A DNA stretch of 64,000 nt from Leishmania donovani (taxonomy: Eukaryota > Euglenozoa > Kinetoplastea > Trypanosomatida > Trypanosomatidae): positions 218,450-282,449 of the forward strand of contig NC_018254.1 in NCBI RefSeq assembly GCF_000227135.1, read 5' to 3'. Shown here one piece after another: positions 1-9,909 of this stretch. Below the pieces are notes generated by a model. It was not told the origin of the DNA. It ran no database searches and was given only the letters and a program-made list of their open reading frames with translations. The position numbers were made by a program, and so were the translations under genes. Numbering within the stretch: position 1 is the stretch's first letter; every line of letters starts with the position of its first letter.

Positions 1-687
1 GGCCCCAACGCGAACAACGGCAACAACTCGAGCTCGAATGGTAGCACCGGCAGCGGCGGCTCTGGCGAGAGCAGTCTTCCGATTGCCCTTTTCATTGGCC
101 AAGTGCGATTCGAGACGACGGCCGCGGAGCTTCTGTGGCTTGTGCATCGCACCTGCGGGGCCTGCGCGAGCCACCTCGAGAGCCGTGGTGCGGGGTGCTA
201 TCTTCTGTACTGCAAGAGCGAGGCCGACCTGACGCTTGTTCGCAGCCTGCACAAGCGCATTCTCTTCGACATTGGTGGCGTATGGCTCGCCCGTACAGCA
301 GACGAGGTGGACGCGATGTGTGAGTACATCGCGCTTGACGCACCGCTTCTCTCCAAGAAGGCTCGCCTGCCGCGCGATTCAATGGTGGTCGAGGAGCTAA
401 AGGCGGATGCTATCAACAGCGGAGGTCGTCGCGGGCACGAAAAGCGAGCCATGAGCGACCATAGCATCTCTGGAAACCGGAGGGGTGGTGGCCGCGGCGC
501 CAGTGCACAAGGCTCTGGTGTCGACGACATGTCGCAGACGGCGAGCGGTGATGCCCGTCAGCAGCCCATGCAGCAGCAGCAGCAGCGGCGGCGGGATCAA
601 GAGGGACTCCCAACGTATGAGGAGTCAGCTCCACCATACCCTGGATACCCACCCCAGTCCTTCGGAGAACGCCCTCTCTACAAGTAA
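1..687 (+). CDS. RRM-like RNA-binding protein, 5'-truncated
   Basis: The frame is open from base 1 to the TAA at 685-687, so only the last 228 codons are present and the start lies outside the window. A Gly/Asn/Ser-rich linker leads into a domain resembling a divergent RRM: ALFIGQVRF fits RNP2 (beta 1), a helix ELLWLVHRTCG follows, GCYLLYCKSEADL sits at the RNP1/beta 3 position, and GVWLARTADE could be beta 4. The aromatic RNP1 residues are poorly kept, so RNA contact may be atypical. The tail is low complexity: Gly/Arg-rich, then a poly-Gln run encoded by CAG (571-587), then a Pro/Tyr-rich end with PPY and PPYPGY. Kinetoplastids use many single-RRM proteins for post-transcriptional control, which would fit, but the target and exact family are unknown. 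Confidence is good that it is coding, moderate for RRM. Confidence 0.75.
   Translation, partial: GPNANNGNNSSSNGSTGSGGSGESSLPIALFIGQVRFETTAAELLWLVHRTCGACASHLESRGAGCYLLYCKSEADLTLVRSLHKRILFDIGGVWLARTADEVDAMCEYIALDAPLLSKKARLPRDSMVVEELKADAINSGGRRGHEKRAMSDHSISGNRRGGGRGASAQGSGVDDMSQTASGDARQQPMQQQQQRRRDQEGLPTYEESAPPYPGYPPQSFGERPLYK
571..587 (+). repeat. CAG triplet run encoding poly-Gln
   Basis: Five to six CAG/AGC units lie inside the 3' end of the truncated RRM gene and encode a short glutamine run. Such runs are length-variable between strains. Confidence 0.8.
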
Positions 688-2813
688 GCCGTTCGATGCA
701 CCTGCAGGACAGGAGATCCACGTCGAGAATCGAGAGCTCACGGGCTCCATCTCGCTTCGCCTGGGCGAAACCTCTCAACCCATGGCTGGTTCAACTTGCA
801 CTCCCTTCTTTGTTGCGACGGTCTGGGAGCGTCCAGTACACTGCCCGAGCTCCCACTGACGCATACACGGCTGTAAAGCGTCTCCTTCTCCTGAGCGTCC
901 GTGTCTGTACTTGTCTCTGTGATGTGTGCAGGTCTTTGTATCTTTCTGTCTGGTCGCGCGCCAATACGGGCCAAATCATCCCCCCCGCGATGTTCACTCC
1001 GTGTTGGCTGTCCCTCTCTCCTTTTTCTTTTTTTTTGGGGTGGTGGGGGGGGGCTTTTTTCTGTCGCCAATGCCTGTTCCGCCCACCGAGCCACCGGACA
1101 AACTTGATCGTCCTTCTGTCCGCCTTCTCCTCTCTCTGCATGTCGTTGCCCGCGTCTTTTTTCGAATTGTGGTTTTGCACCGTGCACTCTCTCCGCCAGC
1201 TTGTTCGCTTCTTGAGGGAGCGAGCGACAGCGCGAAAAAAGGTCCTGGCCGTGTGCATTTTTATGTGTGTTTCTACCAGTGTAGGTCATAGTTGTGGTCA
1301 GGCGCATAACAGACGCGCTTCAACTGCCGAAACCGTCCCTTCATCCCAGATCCTTTCCTTCGTGGCGTCTTTTTTTTACCCTGTTCTTTTTTTCGTCGAG
1401 AGCAGGAGCTGCAGGGGAACGACAAAATATGCACGCATGCACACACGCGCTCGAAGAATGCAGAACTTGCAAAAATGGCGAAGGGGAAAAAGCTTCCCGG
1501 CGCATCGGTGAGCCGTCGAGAGCGCTAGAAAGCGGTAAAGGCAGCAAACGAGACAAGCGCAGGGCCCAGCCAAAGGTGATGCAATGGTGGCTCGGTGCAA
1601 GAGGGATGCTGGTGCCCTCTCGGCTGTGGCGGCTCTTTGGCTGTGAAACACGCGCAGACGGCGAGGAGGGCGGATGCGAAACAAACAAAAAAGGCACACA
1701 CACACAATGCGAGACCCTCGGCGGATGCAGAGGCAGAACGGAAGCTATTCCGTGATGCGAATGCTGGTGCCGCATGGCGTGTGTAAATTCACATGCGGCT
1801 GCTCCTCTGTGCTTGTGCGGTGGGCCGTTTGTGCAACACGTTTTTTTTTTCGTTTGGATGTTTCTGATTTGCGTTTTACTCTCGCCTTCCTCCGCTTTAT
1901 AAAGAGAGAAGAAAAAAGAAGAACATGTATCACTACTCCACAACGCAGATGTGACGGACGGTAGTGACGTCCACACGTACGCACAAGGATAGCAGTCACC
2001 TTTTCTTTTCTCTTGCCGCCGTTTAGCGACCAGTGCGAGATCGAGAGCGTGGGTGCGAGATGAGACGAGAGACGAGAGGCGGAAGCGCGCAGGGGAGCAT
2101 GGGTGTCTATCTATCTATATATATATATACATCTAAGTGTACAATCTTCTACGAAAAAAGAAAACACACACACGCACAAAGACACACGTGCGCGGCCCAC
2201 CCTGCACTTTCCCCTATTTGCTCGTTTCTTACATGTTTCTCCCCCTTCCTCTTCTTTTAAATCTCCTTTTGGCGTCTTTCGTTTCCTCGGTTTGCTTCCT
2301 TCTCCTCTTCGGCCATGGCGTTGTTCGTGTTGTTGTCATTTTACGCACACCAGCTCGTTATGCAAGAATGTAAGGGCGGTGCCTCTCTCTTTTTTCGTGT
2401 GCTCTCTGCGCAGTTCACGGGTGAGTTTGTGTGTGTGTGTGTGTGCTCTTCGCGGTCTCGGAAAGCCACTGCTGAGATGCGTTTGCGACGCCCTGCTGAG
2501 ATGTGGAACAGGCACACCAACATGGGCGCCGCCATGCATACATACATACATACGTACACACACCCAGACACAAACCGTAGAGGCGCCTACGGATATCGAT
2601 TCGCATGGCGTGGCGGCCATTCACGCACATACTTTGTTTGTGACCTCCTCTTCCTCATTTGTCATTTCGGTTTGTTGGCGTTTTGCACGTTAATGGTTGT
2701 GAAATGGAGCTCCTGCTCTAGTTCCTCCCTCTTATTCGGATTGGGTGCGATTTGACCGTATGTTTACCCCGTATTGGCGACTATGAGTGAATGTGTGCGT
2801 GTATGTAGGCATG

Positions 2814-2828
2814 TATATATATATATAT
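2814..2828. repeat. TA dinucleotide run
   Basis: An alternating TA tract in the spacer, flanked by TG-rich sequence. Common in trypanosomatid intergenic DNA. Confidence 0.8.
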
Positions 2829-4063
2829 GCACGTGTGTGTGTATGTGTTTGAGTGTGAGTGCAAGTGCAGACGAAACAGAAAGTGGCGTGATGCGTTTGT
2901 TCTTGTTGGCTACACCTTTGTCGGCTGTATCCTGCCTTCTCCCTCACTTACGCCTTTTCGTACAGCTTTCATGGATTTCTTTCCATCTTGTTGCCCCGCC
3001 CGCCCCACCTGTTCTTTGCCTCTCTCGTCGTCCGTCGCTTATTCGCTACGCTTAACACACACAAAAACACGCGTTTTCTCTTCCTCTGCCTTTTTTTCGC
3101 TTTCTATTTTTTTCGTTTTTAATGTTTTGTGCTGCGTCTTTTTTCAGCTGTTTCTCTAACACACTCTCCTCTCTCCGTGTTTCCTACAAAAACTCACACG
3201 CACGCTCGAACACACGCACACGCACGCAGGTACGTGCATGCATGTAGCCTCTCTTGATTAAGAACGAAGAAAAAAAAAAACGTAGACTAATATGCCACAG
3301 TCGTGGTTCCGTGTAGACACATAAAGAATGAAAAGAGCATAGGGCAGAGTTTTTGGTATGACGATTCGCACGACCTTGGTGTCGTGGGCGCCCTTTAGAG
3401 CCGGTAATGGGGGCAAGCGTTTATCGGATTCTGCTGAGGTGAGCGGAAGGAGCGGGCGTAAACCCCAGTCTTGCTAGCTCTACCTCCTCGCGTGCGTGTG
3501 TCGGTGCATGCGCTCACCGAGCGAGCAACACGGCGGGTGAGACTCTACCATCACCACCACTCTCCCTCCCTCACGCCAATTCATTCATCGCCATCCGCTC
3601 CCTGGTGCGCTCACGCTGGCTGTGACGCACCCCCGCTCCCGCTCACCGAGCTCACGCTTTCGCTCCGCGCCGTCTTCTCTTTATGTGCCTTCACTTTACC
3701 GACGTACACGCAAAAGCGCCAGACGCGCGCGCGTGCGCTCATGCTGATATGCCGATGTAGAGAGAACAGAGGAGCATAGCCTGCAGGTCTCCTGCAATAG
3801 CCTTCATCTGCGCCCGGGCTCGGCCTATGCATGACGTTCGCTTTGCACGCTTTTCGCCGCAGTTCCTGATCCGCTGGCTGCATCTCGCCTTTACCCCCTC
3901 CCCCCTCCCCACGCTCACCCTGTCTTCCTCTGTACGTCTGTTTCTTTGGCGTTGCATGCTCGATGCCTCAACTTGGCGACGCGTTCTGGCAAACTCAGCA
4001 GGCTCACATGGTGCACTTTTTCCGTCCACCCTTATCCTTGTGTGTGTCTTCTCGTCGTTCCGC

Positions 4064-4065
4064 AG
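4064..4065 (+). promoter_or_regulatory. Predicted SL trans-splice acceptor (AG)
   Basis: The pyrimidine-rich stretch at about 4021-4060 is followed by CAG ending at 4065, 22 bases before the ATG at 4088. This supports 4088 as the start over the upstream in-frame ATGs at 3827 and 3956, which would be removed with the CT tract. Confidence 0.5.
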
Positions 4066-4087
4066 AAGACCACGTACGAATGCGTCC

Positions 4088-5440
4088 ATGAGGCTACGGA
4101 ACCCATGCGGCGTAAAAGGGATAGCAGCCGATGCACTCGTCGACCTTGTCCAGGGCTGCTACCCGTCCGCCACTGTCCTGTTCACCTCGGTGGCGAGTAG
4201 TGCTGCCACTGCGGATAACAGTGAGGTCCGCATATCCAGCTCGTTTGACGCATGGCAGGCAAAGCTGCACACACGCCGAGCTTGGAGGCAAGGTCTGACA
4301 GTAGAGACCCCTGGATTTCAGCGCATCTTGGCACGCCGCCACATCGTTCCTGCCACTTGGGCGGAGGCTGGAGCGTCATCATGGTGGGCTCTATTGTACG
4401 CTGCCGACGCTACAAACAGCCCACCTGTTGCCCTTCCTCAACAGCCATCGAAGTCATTGCCGCCGTCTGACATCGCACACCCCATCCTCTGCTGCCCAGA
4501 CGCCATCGTGTACATTGGCGGCGTCGAGGTGCGGGATGTGACGCAAGTGGTGGCGCCAATGCTTGTAAACGCGGTGACCAGAGTTGAAGCGCCGCGCAGC
4601 ACCGTCGGCGCGGCGTCCGCCACACACCGGGCAGAGCGACAGGCACCCAGCTACTGCCGGCGAAGCGTTGACTGGCCTACTATATGGGCAGATAAGCGGT
4701 GCGCTATGCGCGGAGCAGACTTGCTGGAGCTTTCGCTCGCCGTGCCGAGCGGCGTAGACCACCGCCATGCGGATGCTCGTGAACGCATGTTAGTCTCCAT
4801 TGCCAACCCTGATGTCACCTTGGCAGATCTGCAGCGTCAGCGACACGCCGAACGTCGCGGGCCGCTTCGAACGTCCTTTGGGTTTTCGCTTCCCTGCATT
4901 CAAGCCGCCCTGCCAGCTGCGGTGATACGTGCCGTCCGTGTGCTGCGCCGGTGGCAACAAGACGTAGTGCACTGCATTCCGAGCACGAGTGCCTTCTGGG
5001 TTTCCTCGATCGGCCACCTGCTGGAGACTAGCGTCGGCGATGCAGCCTCTCCACTGACGCAGCGGGCGGAAGCATGTACGCGGCAGGAACAGGAGTTGGG
5101 GATGTCGGAGACGCAGGTGCGCCACCTTTTCGCCATCGTGCAACCCGACAGCGATCAAACAAAAATCCGAGTGCCGCCTCCCGGGGAGGCAACGAAGCTG
5201 CTCACGTTTCTCCTCACTTCCACTGTCCTACAGCTGGCGTGTACGTCGCCGTTGGAAGCGTGGAATGGCATAAACTACTTCCTCCCGGCAGAGCGGTTTG
5301 ATGGCACCACAGATGCCGAGGTGCTGCTCCGCACCATGCGCGGCGGCGCGGGGACACACCTAACCTTTCCCATCTTCTCTACCCTCTACGGCGCATCGTG
5401 CGGTGAAGAACAGGGCCCTTTGAGCCAGTCCTCCTCATAG
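4088..5440 (+). CDS. Hypothetical protein, 450 aa
   Basis: I do not recognise the family. The frame is open from 3827, but the upstream part covers a CT tract and a likely SL acceptor, so the ATG at 4088 is preferred. The 450-residue product is mixed alpha/beta in character, with no signal peptide, no membrane segment and no metal or nucleotide motif that I can see. It contains hydrophobic stretches such as LTFLLTSTVLQLACTSPL near the C terminus, a Ser/Thr-rich linker in the middle, and an RQRHAERRGPLRTSF basic patch. The gene sits between an RRM gene and a ubiquilin gene on the same strand; adjacency says nothing about function in a polycistronic unit. Base composition and codon use match its neighbours, so I take it as a real trypanosomatid-specific gene. 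Confidence 0.7.
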   Translation: MRLRNPCGVKGIAADALVDLVQGCYPSATVLFTSVASSAATADNSEVRISSSFDAWQAKLHTRRAWRQGLTVETPGFQRILARRHIVPATWAEAGASSWWALLYAADATNSPPVALPQQPSKSLPPSDIAHPILCCPDAIVYIGGVEVRDVTQVVAPMLVNAVTRVEAPRSTVGAASATHRAERQAPSYCRRSVDWPTIWADKRCAMRGADLLELSLAVPSGVDHRHADARERMLVSIANPDVTLADLQRQRHAERRGPLRTSFGFSLPCIQAALPAAVIRAVRVLRRWQQDVVHCIPSTSAFWVSSIGHLLETSVGDAASPLTQRAEACTRQEQELGMSETQVRHLFAIVQPDSDQTKIRVPPPGEATKLLTFLLTSTVLQLACTSPLEAWNGINYFLPAERFDGTTDAEVLLRTMRGGAGTHLTFPIFSTLYGASCGEEQGPLSQSSS

Positions 5441-7181
5441 CCTTGTCTGTGTCACCGGTTCTGATATTCTTGACTGAGAAAGGCGGAACAGAGAAAGTCG
5501 TCTGCTCTGTGCGCCTTGTATGTTTTGTCATGTCGCTCGTGTACTTGCCCTCCCCCCCCGCCCCGATCACCACCGCCAGGGCCTGCTGTCTTCACCGTCG
5601 TCCACACTCCACGTCACAATCGAAAGGGAACGCAAGTGAAGCAAGGAGCGCAGAACTGCGCGTTGTGTGTCTGCATCTGTGCTGGTATCTTTTACGACGT
5701 TTCCCTTCCTTGCTCGCTCTCACACGTTGCGGATTCCGACCTCTTTGAACACAGGAACGCTGCAGGACACCTACACGCACATGGGCATGCCTTTTTTTTT
5801 TCGACCTTCAGCGACGTGTTGGACAATGCCGCGAGTCGTCGTTTCAGCCCTGTGCGTTAGTCACCTATTCCAGCATTGATCCTGGCATTTTCCTTTGTCA
5901 CTTTCTTGAACGCTCGCACGCCTTTCTTTTTTTCGCATGCAGCTCTTCGCAGTATCTCTGGCGTTGAGGCGACACCCCGCAGTGCGTGATGTCGAAGGGC
6001 CCAGTGCTCGCATTCACTCTGTGTGTGGGGGGGGGGAGGGTGGCGAGTCAAGCAGTTCCCCCCACCCCCCACCCCCACTCTCCCCCATTCCATGTGAATG
6101 CTAAAACACCTCTCGTGGTGATGAGGTCAAGCACCTACGTCGTGGGTAGGTCGACGCGATGTATTGCTGCTGATGCCGACAGTTATGTCGTGGATTGGAG
6201 TTGCGTCAGGCGACCTGCGACAAGGGACACATTTGCGCCATCTACGTGATGGGCAGAATGACCGCGTGACTCGAGTGCATCTTACCTGGCTATCACACGG
6301 CTTCCTGGCAGAGGAAGGCTAAGCAGCCACCCCGAGAGAGATGCGCGAGTTGGGCACCTGTACATGATGGAGGAGTGGCTGTGAGGCAATCTACAGAGCG
6401 GGTGGGTGGGCAGAGTACGAGCCAGGGGACCGTGCTCTCAGAGGACTGCGTCGGCGCAGTGCTCTAGCCCGCGTCTGCCGCTGCTTCGCGCCACGCGATG
6501 GACCTGTGACAAACAGGGTGGGGGTAGATCCAGTGGAGTGTTGAACTCATGTTGTATGATTGAAAGTGGACGCGTTGAAAGGGAAAAAAATCGAACGTAC
6601 CTTATGATTGCGAGTCCCCTCACCGTGGTATCTCAGGGCCCGGTACCACACTCTTTGAGGGGAAGCAAAGCCGTCTGCATCCGGCCCTCGGGTATTGGTT
6701 GCGGACTCTAGGTGTTGGCGGGGAGGTCTGGGCTGGCGCTGTGCGGAGGAGACTCGCGGCCATGATGGCCCTGCTGGTACCAGCCCACTACGGATGACGA
6801 TGGGGAATCCGCAACAGTGTATAGAAGCCAAAAGCAAGCATCAGGCGAACGGACGCGTTGAAAACGAAAGCCTTCGCCGCTTGTTTCCGGCACGGCGCCT
6901 TCCCATCACGCACAGCTGCCCACCTCTTCTCCACTCGCGTGTGTTGCGTAAGTCGAGGGACGCACAAACGGCAGCGTGTTCATCACCCCTCTCCCCCTCT
7001 GGCTTTTTTGGCACTGCGAGACACACGTCCATCACCACAGCTGGAGCAAGAGCGGGTGCCGGCTAAACACATACAAAGAAGGTTTAAGTCGGCAGCGCAC
7101 AAGCCCGGCAAGCCCCCTCCTCCGCCGTCCCCTGTCGCAAGTCCACTCACTCTTTCGTTTCTTTCCGATACGGTAGCCACG
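5441..7181. other. Spacer with a possible degenerate repeat at 6100-6880
   Basis: The first 650 bases look like an ordinary CT-rich 3' UTR, including a G run (about 6026-6035) and C-rich blocks. From about 6100 to 6880 the texture changes to mixed-composition DNA with few homopolymers, different from the neighbouring spacer and from coding sequence. This is where a SIDER-type retroposon in the 3' UTR of the upstream gene would be expected, but I could not confirm it. After 6880 the sequence returns to CT-rich leader. Confidence 0.5.
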
Positions 7182-8417
7182 ATGGAGTACCAGATTATCT
7201 CGAGCAAGGGTGACAAGTTCGCGCTTTGCATCGACGACGACATGACGGTTGGGGATGTCAAAGGTGTCGCTGCGGCGATGCTGGATGCCCCCGATGACGT
7301 CGTCATGACGGTCTCGCTCAACGGCAAGCTCCTTAAAGATGATGCGGAGACCTGGGGAGAGCTGCGCAGACGCCTCTTCCGAAGCCAGCAGCCCCATCCC
7401 ATGCAGCGCAAGCTCTTCTGCAACGTGACGGATCGCCCAGTGGTGGAGTCCCAGAGCGCCGAGATGCTGCGCATGCTGCCGTCCAAGGAGGAAAAAAAGC
7501 TTGAACAGGAGAAAGAGCGCGAGAAGGTGGCCGCGATGGACTCTATGGTAGACACACTCGCCGACAACCCTGCCTTTCTTGAGGGCATGCTGAGTATGAA
7601 CCCCATGATCAAAAGGATGCAGAAAAAATCACCCGAGGTGGCGCGTATGCTGAAGGATCCGGACACGTTGCGCATGCTCCTGAAGTCCTCCGTTGACCCG
7701 CAGCGGCGGCGGGAGATGGAGCGCAACGCAGAGCTGCAGCTTGCTCACATCGCCGCCTTGCCCGGAGGCCAGCAGATGATCAATCATTACATGGATCAGC
7801 TCACCGAGGACGAGGAGGAAACCGACGCACAACGGCAGCTCCGCATTGGCAGGTCGACAGCCGAGGTGAGCGACGAGATCGCCCACCCGGACCCAACCAA
7901 AGAGGCAAACAACGACCCTTTGCCGAACCCGTGGGCAACGCCGGCCGCGACGGCGTCGGGGGCTGCGTCCCAAACAGGTGGTGCCTTTCCATTCGGCGAC
8001 GCCGAGGGTTTCCCTTTTTTCAGCCCCTTCGGCTTTCCTCCCGCTGCCGCCTCCTCTCCTAATGGCGCTGCTACCGACCCCGTGGCATCCTCGTTTGTGG
8101 GTGGATCTGCGGCCGCGTCGTCGAGCGGCCCGGATCAGGAGGTCATGAACTCCATGATACAAATGATGATGCAATCCATGATGACGCCCCCCTCGGCACC
8201 GACAACTGCCACTACCGATGCGCAGTCGCCTTCGACTGCGGCAGCACCGGTGCCTGCATCCCCCTCCGTGTTGTCCGAGGAAACGGTGCAGCGTGGTCTG
8301 TCGGCCCTGCGTGAGATGGGGTTTGAGGACGAGGCCCTATGCCGTGAGGCGCTGACGGCCTGCGGTGGCGACGCCGAGGCTGCTGTGGACTACATTGCTG
8401 AACATCAGGAGGAGTAG
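7182..8417 (+). CDS. Ubiquilin/Dsk2-like ubiquitin shuttle protein
   Basis: The 411-residue product has the ubiquilin architecture in order. A ubiquitin-like domain lies at about residues 1-80 (MEYQIISSKGDKFAL, then TVGDVK and VSLNGKLLKD). A charged helix follows. An STI1-type helical region starts near residue 119 (SMVDTLADNPAFLEGML and MNPMIKRM, a pattern typical of ubiquilins). The hallmark LPNPWA is next, then a low-complexity Ala/Ser/Pro region, a Met-rich second STI1-like helix near residue 322 (MNSMIQMMMQSMM), and a UBA domain at 365-411 (SALREMGFEDEALCREAL). Ubiquilins carry ubiquitylated or hydrophobic clients to the proteasome. The ATG at 7182 starts exactly at the UBL; the longer frame from 6858 starts with TTG and is 5' leader. 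A candidate SL acceptor AG lies at 7140-7141 or 7175-7176. Confidence 0.93.
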   Translation: MEYQIISSKGDKFALCIDDDMTVGDVKGVAAAMLDAPDDVVMTVSLNGKLLKDDAETWGELRRRLFRSQQPHPMQRKLFCNVTDRPVVESQSAEMLRMLPSKEEKKLEQEKEREKVAAMDSMVDTLADNPAFLEGMLSMNPMIKRMQKKSPEVARMLKDPDTLRMLLKSSVDPQRRREMERNAELQLAHIAALPGGQQMINHYMDQLTEDEEETDAQRQLRIGRSTAEVSDEIAHPDPTKEANNDPLPNPWATPAATASGAASQTGGAFPFGDAEGFPFFSPFGFPPAAASSPNGAATDPVASSFVGGSAAASSSGPDQEVMNSMIQMMMQSMMTPPSAPTTATTDAQSPSTAAAPVPASPSVLSEETVQRGLSALREMGFEDEALCREALTACGGDAEAAVDYIAEHQEE

Positions 8418-8944
8418 CAGCTTCCTGATTTCCTTTGCTTTTTGCTTTTTCGAGGGTAAGGAAGAAGACGAGTACAGGCAGCGCCTCTCCCGTTTTTTCG
8501 AAGTTGCTGGCGTTGCTGCGGACAAGGTGGTGCTTCACTTGCCGGCATCAATCCAGGAGCGATCGCCGCACTGCACAGTAATAATACTCTCACAGATACG
8601 CCCAAAGGCTGCGACTGCCTTGCAGCTCTCGCGCTGGGTGCGAGGCAGTGAAGCTGGTTCCAGGCCTGCCACGAGGACAACTGCATGAATTGCGAACCTG
8701 GCCACCGGTTTCCGATGCCACGCCGACGTCTCGCGAGAACCGCGCTGCACGATGCGACACGCTGGCACACGGGGGCTCCTTGACGGCAGCGGTTCCACAC
8801 CAGAAGAACGAGGACGCTGAGCTCACCAGACGGCCGGAGACCGTGCTCGCCCAGCTCCGCACGGGCGCCTGTCCGCACTTCGGATTCCGCCAACGGTGGG
8901 TGGCCGGCAGTGACAGCATGGAGCTCACATGGTGTGGTGCCTTC

Positions 8945-9266
8945 NNNNNNNNNNNNNNNNNNNNNNNNNNNNNNNNNNNNNNNNNNNNNNNNNNNNNNNN
9001 NNNNNNNNNNNNNNNNNNNNNNNNNNNNNNNNNNNNNNNNNNNNNNNNNNNNNNNNNNNNNNNNNNNNNNNNNNNNNNNNNNNNNNNNNNNNNNNNNNNN
9101 NNNNNNNNNNNNNNNNNNNNNNNNNNNNNNNNNNNNNNNNNNNNNNNNNNNNNNNNNNNNNNNNNNNNNNNNNNNNNNNNNNNNNNNNNNNNNNNNNNNN
9201 NNNNNNNNNNNNNNNNNNNNNNNNNNNNNNNNNNNNNNNNNNNNNNNNNNNNNNNNNNNNNNNNNN
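8945..9266. other. Assembly gap (322 N)
   Basis: Unbroken run of N. The content is unknown, and the number of N may be an estimate. Any reading frame drawn across it is meaningless. Confidence 0.99.
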
Positions 9267-9791
9267 TCGCATGTTGGTGCTTGTGGCGCTGTCGCGGCTC
9301 GAGGCGCGCCTCAAGCTGTTTTTCTTTTTTTTGCTGTTTTTAGGGGCCGTGGCGGATTCGTGACCGTATAGCGGGGAAAACCGAAATTATGATTGAAGCG
9401 CTGCTGGCGGAGCATCGGGTTTGTCGGTGCGGTGTCCGTTCGTTCCAATAATGGGAAGCCGGGTTGTGTATGCGTTTTTTTTTGTTTTCCCTGTTTGGGT
9501 GGAACTGAGGCGTGCCCGTATCAAATTCCCTTCCTGCTTGATGTGCGTGGGCAAAGGGGCATGCCTTCTGCCTATGCTGCTGTGCGTGTTGGCCTGTCGT
9601 GTGCATGCGTGTGCTTCGCGCGTGCCTCTGTGCTGCTGTGATGGAGCCCCCCCCTCCCCGTTCTCGTGGCGGGAAGGGGGTTGGGCGGTGCAGCGGTCTT
9701 ATCTCGACTCCGTATGGTCTCCGCTAACGTGTGTTCCATTTGTTCTTTTTTTTTTCGCATTTTTTCCTCTCTATGTGTGCTGGTGATCGAC

Positions 9792-9793
9792 AG
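9792..9793 (+). promoter_or_regulatory. Predicted SL trans-splice acceptor (AG)
   Basis: A strong T/CT tract at about 9734-9771 is followed by GACAG ending at 9793. This would give the b5 reductase mRNA a leader of 116 bases. Confidence 0.5.
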
Positions 9794-9909
9794 AGAAAAC
9801 AGGGCTCACGCGCGTTCCACGGGCACACGAACAAGCGCGCATACATCCGCGGCTGTTGGCCCACGCTATCGTCAAGGACGTGAAGGGCAAAAAAAAAAGC
9901 TGAACAGCG

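Larger units (their letters stand above)
688..4087. other. Spacer: 3' UTR, intergenic and 5' leader
   Basis: About 3.4 kb with no convincing gene. It is built of T runs, CT tracts, CA/TG runs and TA runs (2107-2130 and 2814-2828), plus a CATA tetranucleotide block near 2535-2552. Reading frames on both strands are short and translate to low-complexity Ser/Pro/Cys or Lys/Arg strings typical of pyrimidine- or purine-rich DNA. It probably contains the long 3' UTR of the RRM gene and the 5' leader of the gene at 4088. Confidence 0.7.
8418..9909. other. Spacer containing an assembly gap
   Basis: After the ubiquilin stop there is mixed-composition sequence (8500-8944) running straight into 322 N at 8945-9266, then normal T-rich spacer with G runs and CT tracts. 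No gene is visible on either side of the gap. The non-CT-rich block beside the gap could be repeated sequence that broke the assembly. Confidence 0.6.

Noticed and set aside
696..1511. 271-codon + frame
   Set aside because: It crosses T runs and CT tracts and encodes Ser/Phe/Cys-rich low-complexity sequence, starting inside the 3' UTR of the RRM gene.
8648..9371. Frames spanning the N gap
   Set aside because: More than 100 codons are unknown sequence, so openness is an artefact.
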